Source: JAFKFI01 sp963795435 (GTDB lineage Bacteria; Pseudomonadota; Alphaproteobacteria; Acetobacterales; Acetobacteraceae). From it: a DNA stretch of 64,000 nt. Where the stretch lies: positions 62,001 through 126,000 of the forward strand of contig CAWCHV010000002.1 of the NCBI GenBank assembly GCA_963795435.1. Direction: 5' to 3'. Made by a program: the position numbers and the translations under genes. The notes below the pieces were generated by a model. That model was not told where the DNA came from. It saw nothing but the letters and a program-made list of their open reading frames with translations, and ran no database searches. This document shows positions 24,804-32,726 of the stretch, in pieces (positions within the stretch are counted from its first letter, which is position 1; each line of letters begins with the position of its first letter).

Positions 24804-25838
24804 ATGCCGCATCCCGATACCTGGTTGAAGGTCGTCCCCGGCGGCCTCTATTGCGAGCCCGGCGGGTTCTTCGTCGACCCGACCCGCGCCGTGGACCGCG
24901 CCGTGGTCACCCACGCGCATTCCGACCACGCCCGCCCCGGTCATCGCGCGGTGCTCGCCAGCACGGGCACGCTGGCGCTGATGCGCGCCCGGCTGGGCGA
25001 GGGGCAGGCCGGGCTCACGCAACAGGCGCTCGGCTGGGGCGAGCGGGTGCGGATCGGCGAGGTCACGGTCTGGCTGGAGCCGGCGGGGCACGTGCTGGGC
25101 AGCGCGCAGGTGGCGATGGAGTATCGCGGCAGCCGCGTCGTCGTCAGCGGAGACTACAAGCGCACGCCCGACCCGACCTGCAATGCGTTCATCCCCATTC
25201 CATGCGATGTGTTCGTCACCGAGGCGACCTTCGCGCTGCCGGTGTTCCGTCATCCGCCGCCCGACCATGAGATCGCCCGCTTGCTGGCGAGCCGGGCGCT
25301 GTTCCCCGAGCGCACCCATGTGGTCGGATGTTATGCCCTTGGGAAATGTCAGCGGCTCATCGCGCTGCTGCGCGGCGCCGGATGGAGCGAGCCGATCTAC
25401 CTGCACGGCGCGCTGGCCGCGCTCTGCGCGGTTTACGAACAGCAGGGTGTGGTGCTCGGCGACCTTCGCCCCGCGACGGCGGCGGCGAAGGATCAGCTGA
25501 AGGGGGCGATCGTGCTGGCGCCGCCGGGCGCGGTGACGGATCGTTGGGCGCGGCGGCTGGCCGAGCCCGTCGTTGCCCTCGCGTCGGGCTGGATGCGCGT
25601 TCGCCAGCGCGCCCGCTCGCGCGGCGTCGAGTTGCCGCTGGTGATCTCCGACCACGCCGATTGGGACGAGCTCAACGCCACGGTGAACGAGGTGGCGGCG
25701 CCCGAGGTGTGGGTGACGCACGGGCGCGAGGAGGCGCTGATCCACTGCATCGCCCAGCGCGGCGTGCGCGGCCGGGCGCTGCGGCTGGTCGGCTACGGCG
25801 ACGAGGACGACGAAGGGCTCTCGGAGGCGGCGGCGTGA
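24804..25838 (+). CDS. Ligase-associated DNA exonuclease, metallo-beta-lactamase fold
   Basis: 344-residue MBL/beta-CASP-type nuclease. The metal motif is THAHSDHARPGH (HxHxDH, about residues 35-47). GHVLGSAQV, SGDYKRTPDPTC with the metal-binding Asp, and SDHADWDEL supply the later ligands. This is the exonuclease partner of the ligase-associated DNA damage response set. It is followed 28 bases later by the ATP-dependent DNA ligase on the same strand, so an operon is expected. The Glu/Asp-rich tail (GDEDDEGLSEAAA) is short. Confidence 0.93.
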   Translation: MPHPDTWLKVVPGGLYCEPGGFFVDPTRAVDRAVVTHAHSDHARPGHRAVLASTGTLALMRARLGEGQAGLTQQALGWGERVRIGEVTVWLEPAGHVLGSAQVAMEYRGSRVVVSGDYKRTPDPTCNAFIPIPCDVFVTEATFALPVFRHPPPDHEIARLLASRALFPERTHVVGCYALGKCQRLIALLRGAGWSEPIYLHGALAALCAVYEQQGVVLGDLRPATAAAKDQLKGAIVLAPPGAVTDRWARRLAEPVVALASGWMRVRQRARSRGVELPLVISDHADWDELNATVNEVAAPEVWVTHGREEALIHCIAQRGVRGRALRLVGYGDEDDEGLSEAAA

Positions 25839-25866
25839 GCGCGAGCCGCAAAGCAATGAGGGCCGC

Positions 25867-27474
25867 GTGATCGCCTTTGCTGACTTGCTGGAGCGGCTGG
25901 TGTTCACGCCGGGCCGCAATGCCAAGATCGCGCTGTTGCGGCGCTATTTCGCCACCGAGCCGGACCCCGATCGCGGCATCGGCCTCGCCGCCGTCACCGG
26001 CGAGCTTGCCTTCACCGCCGCCAAGCCCGGCCTGATCCGGGAGCTCGCCGCCGCGCGCACCGACCCCGAGCTGTTCGCCTGGTCCTACGACTATGTGGGC
26101 GACCTTGCCGAGACGGTGGCGCTGATGTGGCCCGGCAAGCCGACCAACGCCGCCCCGCCGACGCTCGCCGAGGTGGTCGAGACGCTGGAGACCGCGCCCA
26201 AGTCCGAGCTGCCGGGGATCGTCGCGAGCTGGCTCGATGCCTCGGAGCCCTCGGTGCGTCTGGCGCTGCTGAAGCTCATCACCGGCGCGCTCAGGGTCGG
26301 CGTCTCGGCGCGGCTTGCCAAGGTGGCGCTGGCCGAGATGACCGATGGGCGCATCGCACCCGACGACGTGGAGGAGGTATGGCACGGCCTGGCGCCGCCC
26401 TATGCGCCGCTGTTCGCCTGGCTCGAAGGGCGCGGCGCGCGGCCCGACCCGTTGGACGCGCCGGTGTTCCGCCCGCCGATGCTGGCGCATCCGCTGGAGC
26501 CGCAGGACCGTGTTTCCCTGGATGCAAGCGCCTATCGGGCCGAGTGGAAATGGGACGGCATCCGCGTGCAGCTCGTCGCGACCCCAGGCGGCAAGCGGCT
26601 CTACTCGCGAACCGGCGACGACATATCGGGCGCGTTCCCCGAGATCGTCGACGCGATGAACTTCGAGGCGGTCCTCGACGGCGAGTTGCTGGTGATCCGC
26701 GAGGGCGAGGTGGCGCCGTTCGCCGATCTGCAGCAGCGGCTCAACCGCAAGGGCGTTACGGCGAAGATGCTGCGCGATTTCCCCGCCGGCCTCCGCCTTT
26801 ACGACATGCTGTTCGAGCGTGGGGAGGATCTTCGTCCGCTGCCCTTCGATGCACGCCGGGCGAGCCTGGAGGCATGGCACGCGCGCGTGCGGCCCCGGCT
26901 GATGGCGCTGTCTCCGCTGATCGCGTTCGACGGCATCGAGGATTTGTCCGCCATCCGCGACGATGCGCGCGCCGCCTCGATCGAGGGACTGATGCTCAAG
27001 CGGGGCGACAGCGCCTACGTGCCGGGGCGGCCGAAGGGCCAGTGGTGGAAGTGGAAGCGCGACCCGCTGACCATCGACGCGGTGCTGATGTACGCCCAGC
27101 GCGGCCACGGCAAGCGGTCCAGCTTCTACTCCGACTACACGTTCGGCCTGTGGCGCGACGATGGCGAGCTGGTGCCGGTGGGCAAGGCGTATTTCGGCTT
27201 CACCGACGCCGAGCTCGCGATGCTCGATCGCTGGGTGCGTAACCACACCACGGCGCGTTTCGGCCCCGTGCGCGAGGTGGAACGGGCGATGGTGCTGGAA
27301 GTGGCGTTCGACGCCGCGCAGATCTCGACGCGGCACAAATCCGGCGTCGCCCTCCGCTTCCCCCGCATCGCCCGCATCCGCACGGACAAGCCCGCCGCGG
27401 AAGCGGACCGGCTGGAGACGCTGATGCGGCTGGTGGAGAACCGGACCGTGGAGGCGGACGCGGCGGTCGCGTGA
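25867..27474 (+). CDS. ATP-dependent DNA ligase (repair type)
   Basis: 535 residues. The N-terminal DNA-binding domain is about residues 1-210. The adenylation domain has the motif I lysine in EWKWDGIRV, motif III RTGDDISGAFPEI, motif IV DGELLV, motif IIIa-like LRLYDMLFE, motif V EGLMLKRGDSAYVPG and the terminal KWKRDP. The OB-fold domain ends with ALRFPRIARIR. ATP-dependent ligases in bacteria are secondary to NAD-dependent LigA and serve repair. GTG at 25867 follows GAGGG. With the exonuclease, Lhr and PdeM it completes the ligase-associated DNA damage response set. Confidence 0.94.
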   Translation: MIAFADLLERLVFTPGRNAKIALLRRYFATEPDPDRGIGLAAVTGELAFTAAKPGLIRELAAARTDPELFAWSYDYVGDLAETVALMWPGKPTNAAPPTLAEVVETLETAPKSELPGIVASWLDASEPSVRLALLKLITGALRVGVSARLAKVALAEMTDGRIAPDDVEEVWHGLAPPYAPLFAWLEGRGARPDPLDAPVFRPPMLAHPLEPQDRVSLDASAYRAEWKWDGIRVQLVATPGGKRLYSRTGDDISGAFPEIVDAMNFEAVLDGELLVIREGEVAPFADLQQRLNRKGVTAKMLRDFPAGLRLYDMLFERGEDLRPLPFDARRASLEAWHARVRPRLMALSPLIAFDGIEDLSAIRDDARAASIEGLMLKRGDSAYVPGRPKGQWWKWKRDPLTIDAVLMYAQRGHGKRSSFYSDYTFGLWRDDGELVPVGKAYFGFTDAELAMLDRWVRNHTTARFGPVREVERAMVLEVAFDAAQISTRHKSGVALRFPRIARIRTDKPAAEADRLETLMRLVENRTVEADAAVA

Positions 27475-27481
27475 GCCTACG

Positions 27482-27871
27482 TCACGGCTCGCGCACCTTC
27501 ATGCCGGTCGCCTTCTTGGCAGCTTTGACAAAAGCTACGTCAAACGTGGCGAACCCCTCGCAGTGGTCGGCGGCACCGAGATGCAAGGCATCAGAGAAAT
27601 CCATTCCTTCCTCGCACCAGTCCAGAGCGCGAGCCACGAGGCCGGGGTTCTCCAGCGAGACGCGCGGCAGGCCGGCGAAATCGCGCAAGGATGCCGTGAT
27701 CTGTGTCGGCGTATAGCGATAGGTGCTGCGGAGCACCCACTCGGTTTCCAGCAGTACGGTCGTCGGGATCCACACATCGTTCTCGCTCACCAGCCGCCGC
27801 GCGCGGGGAGATTGGAGCGGGTCATCGTTGGTGAGGAAACGGACGATGACGTTAGTATCGACCGCGAGCAT
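27482..27871 (-). CDS. vapC: PIN-domain toxin (VapC family)
   Basis: 129-residue PIN-domain RNase, toxin of a type II toxin-antitoxin pair. Acidic active-site residues: Asp in MLAVDTNVIVRFL (residue 5), Glu in LLETEWVL, Asp in GMDFSDALHL and Asp in FATFDVAF. VapC toxins cleave tRNA or rRNA. Its start overlaps the antitoxin gene by 20 bases, so translation is coupled. It lies eight bases beyond the ligase gene, in the opposite direction. The target RNA is unknown. Confidence 0.88.
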   Translation of the reverse strand: MLAVDTNVIVRFLTNDDPLQSPRARRLVSENDVWIPTTVLLETEWVLRSTYRYTPTQITASLRDFAGLPRVSLENPGLVARALDWCEEGMDFSDALHLGAADHCEGFATFDVAFVKAAKKATGMKVREP

Positions 27872-28133
27872 GTCGACGCTCGACTTCCGCCGCGATGCCG
27901 GCGTTCATTTCGTCAAGTGTCTTCGGCGGTCCTCGATGCGGCAATGAGCCGAACACGTCCGCAACTCGCGTCCGCTTGAACAAGGGAGCGGGCTTCAATA
28001 GCACGCCTTCGGGAGTTTCCTCGACGAGCAGACGGGTGCCGGCGTCCCAATGCCGCCTCCGCCGGATTGCGGCCGGCAGGATAATCTGTCCCTTGGTGGA
28101 CAGCGTGGTCGTGGGCTTCTCGGCGGCCGCCAT
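27852..28133 (-). CDS. vapB: AbrB/MazE/SpoVT-domain antitoxin
   Basis: 93 residues. The swapped-hairpin DNA-binding domain is at the N-terminus: TTLSTKGQIILPAAIRRRRHWDAG is the usual (S/T)TKGQ(I/V)-x-P-x-x-IR pattern. It is followed by a toxin-binding tail (VADVFGSLPHRGPPKTLDEM). As a VapB-type antitoxin it neutralises the PIN toxin and, with it, represses the operon. A clear minus-strand promoter and a pair of 11-base-spaced GGTAAG repeats lie just upstream, consistent with autoregulation. The ribosome binding site AGAGGA is about ten bases before the ATG. Confidence 0.88.
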   Translation of the reverse strand: MAAAEKPTTTLSTKGQIILPAAIRRRRHWDAGTRLLVEETPEGVLLKPAPLFKRTRVADVFGSLPHRGPPKTLDEMNAGIAAEVERRHARGRY

Positions 28134-28150
28134 CTGGCGCTAGTCCTCTT

Positions 28151-28193
28151 GGTAAGGCAAAGGTAAGATAAGTCAGGCCAGCCGCCGACACAA
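28151..28193 (-). promoter_or_regulatory. Promoter and direct-repeat operator of the vapBC pair
   Basis: Reading the minus strand, TTGTGT (28188-28193), a 17-base spacer and TATCTT (28165-28170) form a good sigma-70 promoter with a start near 28158, about 25 bases before the antitoxin ATG. On the plus strand GGTAAG occurs at 28151-28156 and again at 28162-28167, 11 bases apart (one helical turn). The second copy overlaps the -10, as expected of an autoregulatory antitoxin operator. Confidence 0.6.
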
Positions 28194-28278
28194 GGACGTT
28201 CCACAGACGACCCGCGCTCGCATTGACCCCTCAGCGCCTCCGTGCTGCGGTCCGGTCGGGACCAGAGAGGACCGATCC

Positions 28279-29127
28279 ATGCCGATCGTGCAGAACACCG
28301 CGCTGAGAAGAATGCAAGCGGGCAAGGTGGCGCTGGGGTTCGGCGTGCATCACCTGCGCACCGCCGCCGTGCCGATGCTGGCCGCCGCCACGGGGCATGA
28401 CTGGATCTTCATCGACACCGAGCACGGCGCGTTCTCCGTGCAGGAGGCGACACAGCTCTGCATCGCTTCCCTGCCGCACGGCGTGACGCCGATCGTGCGG
28501 GTCTGCGCCGACGCGATCGACGAGGGCACGCGGGCGCTCGATAATGGCGCGCTCGGCATCGTTGTCCCGCACGTCGACACCGCCAAGCAGGCCCGCCGTA
28601 TCAGCGAGGCGTTCCATTATCCCCCCGACGGCCACCGCAGCTGGGGCGGGCCGCCGGCCATCTTCGGCTATCTGCCGCCCGCGACGGCCGAGGCGCAGGC
28701 GGCGGTCAACCGGGAGATCGTGGTCGTCGCGATGATCGAGAGCCCGGAGGCGGTCGCCAGTGCCGACGAGATCGCCTCGGTGGATGGCATCGACGTGCTG
28801 CTGATCGGCACCTCGGACCTGACCGCCGAGATGGGCATCTCCGGCCAGATCGGCCATGATCGCGTCATCGAGGCGTATCAGCGGGTCGGAGACGCCTGCC
28901 GCAAACGAGGAAAATTTCTCGGCCTCGGCGGGGTGTACGATCAGGAGAACGCGGCGCGCTACATCAGGATGGGCGCGCAGTTCGTGCTGTCGGGGGCCGA
29001 CCACTCCTACATCGTGGCCGGCGCCAACGCGCGCTCGGCGTTCCTGCGCGACCTCAAGCCCGATCCCGCCCCCGGGAACGGCAACGGCAAGGCCTCGAAG
29101 AAGAAGCGCAAGCTCGAGAAGGTCTGA
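28279..29127 (+). CDS. HpcH/HpaI family aldolase
   Basis: 282-residue class II aldolase of the HpcH/HpaI/citrate-lyase-beta superfamily, cleaving 2-keto-3-deoxy or 4-hydroxy-2-oxo acids to pyruvate and an aldehyde. It shows WIFIDTEHGAFS (Glu of the metal site, with the catalytic His), VVPHVDTAKQAR, VVAMIESPEAVA with the second metal-binding Glu, and DVLLIGTSDLTAEMG with the Asp. The last 20 residues are Gly/Asn then Lys-rich (SKKKRKLEK), unusual for this enzyme. GAGAGGA precedes the ATG. The substrate is not determined, and nearby genes give no pathway. Confidence 0.88.
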   Translation: MPIVQNTALRRMQAGKVALGFGVHHLRTAAVPMLAAATGHDWIFIDTEHGAFSVQEATQLCIASLPHGVTPIVRVCADAIDEGTRALDNGALGIVVPHVDTAKQARRISEAFHYPPDGHRSWGGPPAIFGYLPPATAEAQAAVNREIVVVAMIESPEAVASADEIASVDGIDVLLIGTSDLTAEMGISGQIGHDRVIEAYQRVGDACRKRGKFLGLGGVYDQENAARYIRMGAQFVLSGADHSYIVAGANARSAFLRDLKPDPAPGNGNGKASKKKRKLEKV

Positions 29128-29197
29128 CCTCAAACCATCATCCTCGCGCACGGCTCCGTGCATTGTGCCTGCACCGCGCGCCGTGTAGCCATTCGAG

Positions 29198-29467
29198 ATG
29201 ATCAGAAAACGCCGGACCGCCGTGCCGCTTCCGCTGATGATGGCGCAGCTGACCTTCGCCTCCATGGAGACCATCGCGCGCCGCACGCTGATGATGGCGC
29301 GCGGCACCTGCTCGCCCGCCGAGTACCGCCGGATGGTGCATGAGAAGGCGCGCGCCATGCAGATCTCGGGAATGCGGGCAGCGCGCGGGCAGACCAATCT
29401 CGCCGCGCTGCTGACGCCCTTTCACGGCCGGGCGACCAAAAACGCGAAACGGCTGCGCCGGAAGTAG
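29198..29467 (+). CDS. Small basic hypothetical protein
   Basis: 89 residues, very basic (many Arg and Lys), starting MIRKRRTAVPLPLMMAQLTF. It has a hydrophobic, Met-rich first half and a conserved-looking core (TIARRTLMMARGTCSPAEYRRM). It resembles short phasin-like or PHA-granule-related helices, but I cannot assign a family. Supporting features are its codon use, the same strand as the aldolase, and its end four bases from the convergent flavin reductase stop. It may be co-transcribed with the aldolase, 70 bases upstream. Confidence 0.55.
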   Translation: MIRKRRTAVPLPLMMAQLTFASMETIARRTLMMARGTCSPAEYRRMVHEKARAMQISGMRAARGQTNLAALLTPFHGRATKNAKRLRRK

Positions 29468-29471
29468 GCGG

Positions 29472-30113
29472 CTACTCCGCCGCCTTGCGGCCGAACCAGT
29501 CCGCCACCTCGATCCGCGGCATCTCGAAGCGATCGGTCGTGCGGGCGTACCAGCCGCGGCCGTGCATTCGGCCGATGAGGTCGAGCTTCGGCGTGTCGAT
29601 GTAGCATTTCACGGGGTCGAGCACGCAGTCGTCGCGCACGTGCATCGCCACCACGCGGCCCATGACCACCGCACGGTCCACGCCGACCTCCACGATGACC
29701 AGCCGCTCGCATTCCATTGAAACCGGGCTCTCGGCGATGCGCGGGGCGCGCACCTTGTGCGACGAGATCGCGGTGAGCCGGGCCTCGCGGAACTCGTCCA
29801 CCTCGGGGCCGAACTCGATCGCGCTGACATTCATGGCCTCGGCGGTCTCGTTGTTCACCAGGTTGACCACGAACTCGCCGGTGCGGCGAATGATGTTCCC
29901 GGTGTCCTTGGCGTCGCCCGGGGCACGGCCGCCGATGCCGAAGCAGACGATTGGCGGCTTGCCCGACACCGCGTTGAAGAACGAGAAGGGGGCGGCGTTC
30001 ACGCTGCCGTCGAGGTCGCGCGTCGAGACCCAGGCGATCGGTCGTGGCACCACGGTCGAGACGAGCAGCTTGTAGCTGTCCTGATCGCTCAGCGTCTCCA
30101 TGTCGAACAGCAT
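29472..30113 (-). CDS. Flavin reductase family protein
   Basis: 213 residues with the FMN-binding split-barrel fold of flavin reductase-like proteins. PRPIAWVSTRDLDG followed by NAAPFSFFNAVSGKPPIV is the family signature; NIIRRTGEFVVNLVN and HVRDDCVLDPVKCYIDTPKL follow. Such proteins reduce free FMN/FAD for a partner monooxygenase or bind flavin in other roles. ATG at 30113 is preceded by GGAAGG. No monooxygenase is nearby, so the partner is unknown. A 14-base palindrome lies 48 bases upstream of the start. Confidence 0.88.
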   Translation of the reverse strand: MLFDMETLSDQDSYKLLVSTVVPRPIAWVSTRDLDGSVNAAPFSFFNAVSGKPPIVCFGIGGRAPGDAKDTGNIIRRTGEFVVNLVNNETAEAMNVSAIEFGPEVDEFREARLTAISSHKVRAPRIAESPVSMECERLVIVEVGVDRAVVMGRVVAMHVRDDCVLDPVKCYIDTPKLDLIGRMHGRGWYARTTDRFEMPRIEVADWFGRKAAE

Positions 30114-30160
30114 CGCGTGTCCTTCCGGTTCGTTGCAGCGCAGCGTGGCGGGGCGGGGGG

Positions 30161-30174
30161 GATCTGTCCAGATC
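30161..30174. promoter_or_regulatory. Palindrome GATCTG-TC-CAGATC upstream of the flavin reductase gene
   Basis: A perfect six-base inverted repeat with a two-base centre lies 48-61 bases before the minus-strand flavin reductase start and 110 bases before the chemoreceptor remnant on the other strand. The position suits an operator for the flavin reductase. No regulator is next to it, so the call is by pattern only. Confidence 0.3.
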
Positions 30175-30283
30175 GGCGGGGAGGCGGCTGTCCAACGGCA
30201 CGCTGGCTGGCGTGGCCTTCCACCGGGCATTAAGCCCGAGGCGTCACCCTTGACGGCACCGAGCCATCGCTGGGGTTTTTGCG

Positions 30284-31693
30284 ATGCTGCGTCCGCGCGA
30301 TCTGCCCATCGCCGCGAAACTGGGCCTGTCGGCCTGCTGCGCGCTGCTCCTGCTCGGGGCACTCACCTGGACGGTGCAGGACAGCATGGCGCGGCTCAGC
30401 GCCACCGACCAGCGCAACGCGGCGGCGGAGGCGGCCGTGCGCGAGCTGATGACCGTGGCCACCGCCTAACTGGAGATGCGCGTCGCCAGCCGCGAACTCG
30501 AATACCAGCAGAGCGTCGCCGCAGTGCAGTCGGTGGCCCGTGCCGCCGAGGAGCAGGCGCGGAAGGCGCGCGACCGGTTGCAAATTGGTCGCGAACGGCG
30601 ACGAGACGGAGGGGGCGGAAGCTGCTATCCGAAGCGACGGCCGCTCTCGCGACCTATGCGGCCGCCTTGCGGCAGGCCGCTGAGTTGTGGTCCGGCGTGC
30701 TCGAGGCGCGGGAGAAGATATTTTTCCCGCTCTACAAGCCGCTCATGAAGGGATTGGACAACCCCCGCGCCGGCTTGGCCGCCGAGGACAGCGATCCGCG
30801 ACCGGGATGGTCAGTACGTCGGGCCGATGATCACCTGGACGGTGATGACGGGCCGTGTGCGGCTGTCCGAGCGGTTTGAGCGGACGGTTGGCGCGATCGC
30901 GGCCTCGGTCGGCTCGTCGGCGGCGTCGATGACCGAGGCGGCGAACGCCATGAGCCTGTCGGCGGCCGAGAGCGGGCGGTCCAGCGTGGCGGTGGCCGGC
31001 GCCTCGGACCAGGCGGCGAGCAATGTGCAGTCCGTCGCCGCCAGCGCCGAGGAGCTTGCCGCCACGGTGCACGAGATCGGCCGGCAGGTCGCCGAGTTGG
31101 CGCGGGTCGCCGGCCAGGCGGTGCGCGAGGCGGAGGACACCGATCGCTGCGTCAGCCATTTGTCGGAGGCGGCGACGCGGATCGGCGACGTGGTCAAGCT
31201 GATCAGCGACATCGCCGGGCGGACCAACCTGCTGGCGCTGAACGCGACCATCGAGGCGGCACGAGCCGGGGAGGCGGGCAAGGGCTTCGCGGTGGTGGCG
31301 AGCGAGGTCAAGACATTGGCCACCCAGACCGCCCGCGCCACACAGGAAATCGGTGCGCAGATCGCGACGATACAGGGCGAGGTCGGTCAGGCAGTGAGCG
31401 CGCTGCGCTCTATTGGCGGCACCATCCAGCGCATGAACGAGATCGCCACGGCGATCGCCGGCGCGGTCGAGGAGCAGGGCGCGACGACGCAGGAGATCGC
31501 GCGCGCTGTGCAGCACGCCGCCGCCGGCACGGCGGAGGTCAACGGCAACATTAACCAGGTGACGGAGGCGGTGACCCATACCGGCGAGCAGGCGGGCGCT
31601 GTGTTGAAAGCCGCCCGCACGCTGACCGCCCACTCGGATACCCTAAAGATCGAGGTCGCCGAGTTCCTGACGGCGGTGCGCGAAGCGGCTTGA
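30284..31693 (+). pseudogene. Methyl-accepting chemotaxis protein, broken
   Basis: N-terminal membrane helix (MLRPRDLPIAAKLGLSACC) is intact, then an in-frame TAA at 30467-30469. The sensor continues (ASRELEYQQSVAAVQSV) and shifts frame at about 30600-30620 to LLSEATAALATYAAALRQAA, running to about 30780. It then returns to the first frame at DGQYVGPMITWTVMT, which looks like the end of a PAS-type linker. The second membrane helix and HAMP domain are missing. The signalling domain (30870-31690) is perfect, with the CheW/CheA hairpin tip GRTNLLALNATIEAARAGEAG. At least three lesions make a working receptor unlikely, although a soluble signalling fragment from ATG 30827 is conceivable. Confidence 0.85.
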
Positions 31694-31702
31694 TCCCTCC
31701 GC

Positions 31703-31752
31703 CAATCGGCAGAGCACCCCGGCTGTGTAACCGGCGTCTGTCGGGCCCTACG
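31703..31752 (+). pseudogene. tRNA-Asn-like fragment (D arm to T stem), decayed
   Basis: Starting nine bases after the chemoreceptor stop, the sequence follows a tRNA from the D arm (CAATCGGCAGAGCA) through an anticodon stem CCGG/CCGG. The loop is CTGTGTAA where a tRNA-Asn(GTT) would have CTGTTAA, then comes a short variable region and a T stem half without its TTCGA loop. The acceptor stem is absent. It cannot be a working tRNA. Chance similarity is possible. The rest of the gap (31753-31947) shows nothing recognisable. Confidence 0.3.
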
Positions 31753-31947
31753 ATGATGATCTTTTGGTCGGGGTCAGCCACTCGGCCCGGCGTTCGATCG
31801 GGGCGGATACCCGCCGGCGGCGCTCTCATTTCGCCGCGGCTCGCGCGGGCGGTAGCGTCGGCGAACCGCCACGAGCCCAAAGGCTGGCGCCGAGCACCGC
31901 CGGCGTCGCTGGCGGGTACAGAGGCGAAGTCGATCTTCACGAGGCCG

Positions 31948-32715
31948 TCAGACCCTGCCTACCAGGAACAGCCGGCGGAATGGCAGCAGGGTGGTACCGT
32001 CGGCCCGGCGTGGATAGTGCGGCCGTATCGCGTCCGAATAGGCACGACGAAACGCCACCCGCTCGCTTTCGGGCAGCGCGTCGAGGAATGGGCGCAGGCT
32101 GGAGCCGGCGGCCCATTCCGTCACCGCGTCCTCGCCCCGGAGCGCGTGCAGGTAGATCGTCTCCCAGAGGTCCAGCGCCGGGGCATGTGGTCGGAGCAGA
32201 TCCCAATAGGCGCCGGCATCGAGGATCGGCGGAGCGGAGCCGATCCCGCGCAGCCGCGCCGCCCAGGGGCCTTGCGCGGCAACCGTGTACTGTAGCGCGC
32301 GAAACGGCGCGTCGTGCATCGCCGGCATCTGGACCGCGAGGCAGCCGCCCGGCCCGAGCAGGGACAGCAGGCGGGGGAGCAGCGTCTCGTGACCGGGCAA
32401 CCAGTGCAGCGCGGCGTTGGAATAGATCAGATCGGGCGGCGATTCGGGCTGCCAGGTGGCCGCGTCCGCCCGCGCGAAGCGGCAGCCCGGCGCGGCGGCG
32501 CGGGCTTTTTCCAGCATCGCCGCCGAGCCGTCGACACCGAGCACCTCGGCCGCGGGAAAACGCTGCTTCAGGATCGCGCTGACATTGCCCGCGCCGCAGC
32601 CGAGATCAACGATCCGCGCCGGCCGCTCGAGCGGCACCCGGGCCAGCAGGTCGAGCGCCGGACGCAGCCGCTCGTCCTCGAACCGCAGATATTGTCCGGG
32701 GTCCCATTCGGCCAT
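31948..32715 (-). CDS. tam: Trans-aconitate 2-methyltransferase
   Basis: SAM-dependent methyltransferase, 255 residues, that esterifies trans-aconitate, a spontaneous by-product of citrate-cycle cis-aconitate and an aconitase inhibitor. The start MAEWDPGQYLRFEDERLRPA is the Tam hallmark. Motif I is VDLGCGAGNVS, then DGSAAMLEKAR, and DLIYSNAALHWLPGHETLLPRL. The C-terminal part (AYWDLLRPHAPALDLWETIY) matches the family. ATAGGAGTGG precedes the ATG. It is 11 bases downstream of the patatin gene's stop and probably co-transcribed with it. Confidence 0.93.
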   Translation of the reverse strand: MAEWDPGQYLRFEDERLRPALDLLARVPLERPARIVDLGCGAGNVSAILKQRFPAAEVLGVDGSAAMLEKARAAAPGCRFARADAATWQPESPPDLIYSNAALHWLPGHETLLPRLLSLLGPGGCLAVQMPAMHDAPFRALQYTVAAQGPWAARLRGIGSAPPILDAGAYWDLLRPHAPALDLWETIYLHALRGEDAVTEWAAGSSLRPFLDALPESERVAFRRAYSDAIRPHYPRRADGTTLLPFRRLFLVGRV

Positions 32716-32726
32716 GTTTGCCACTC

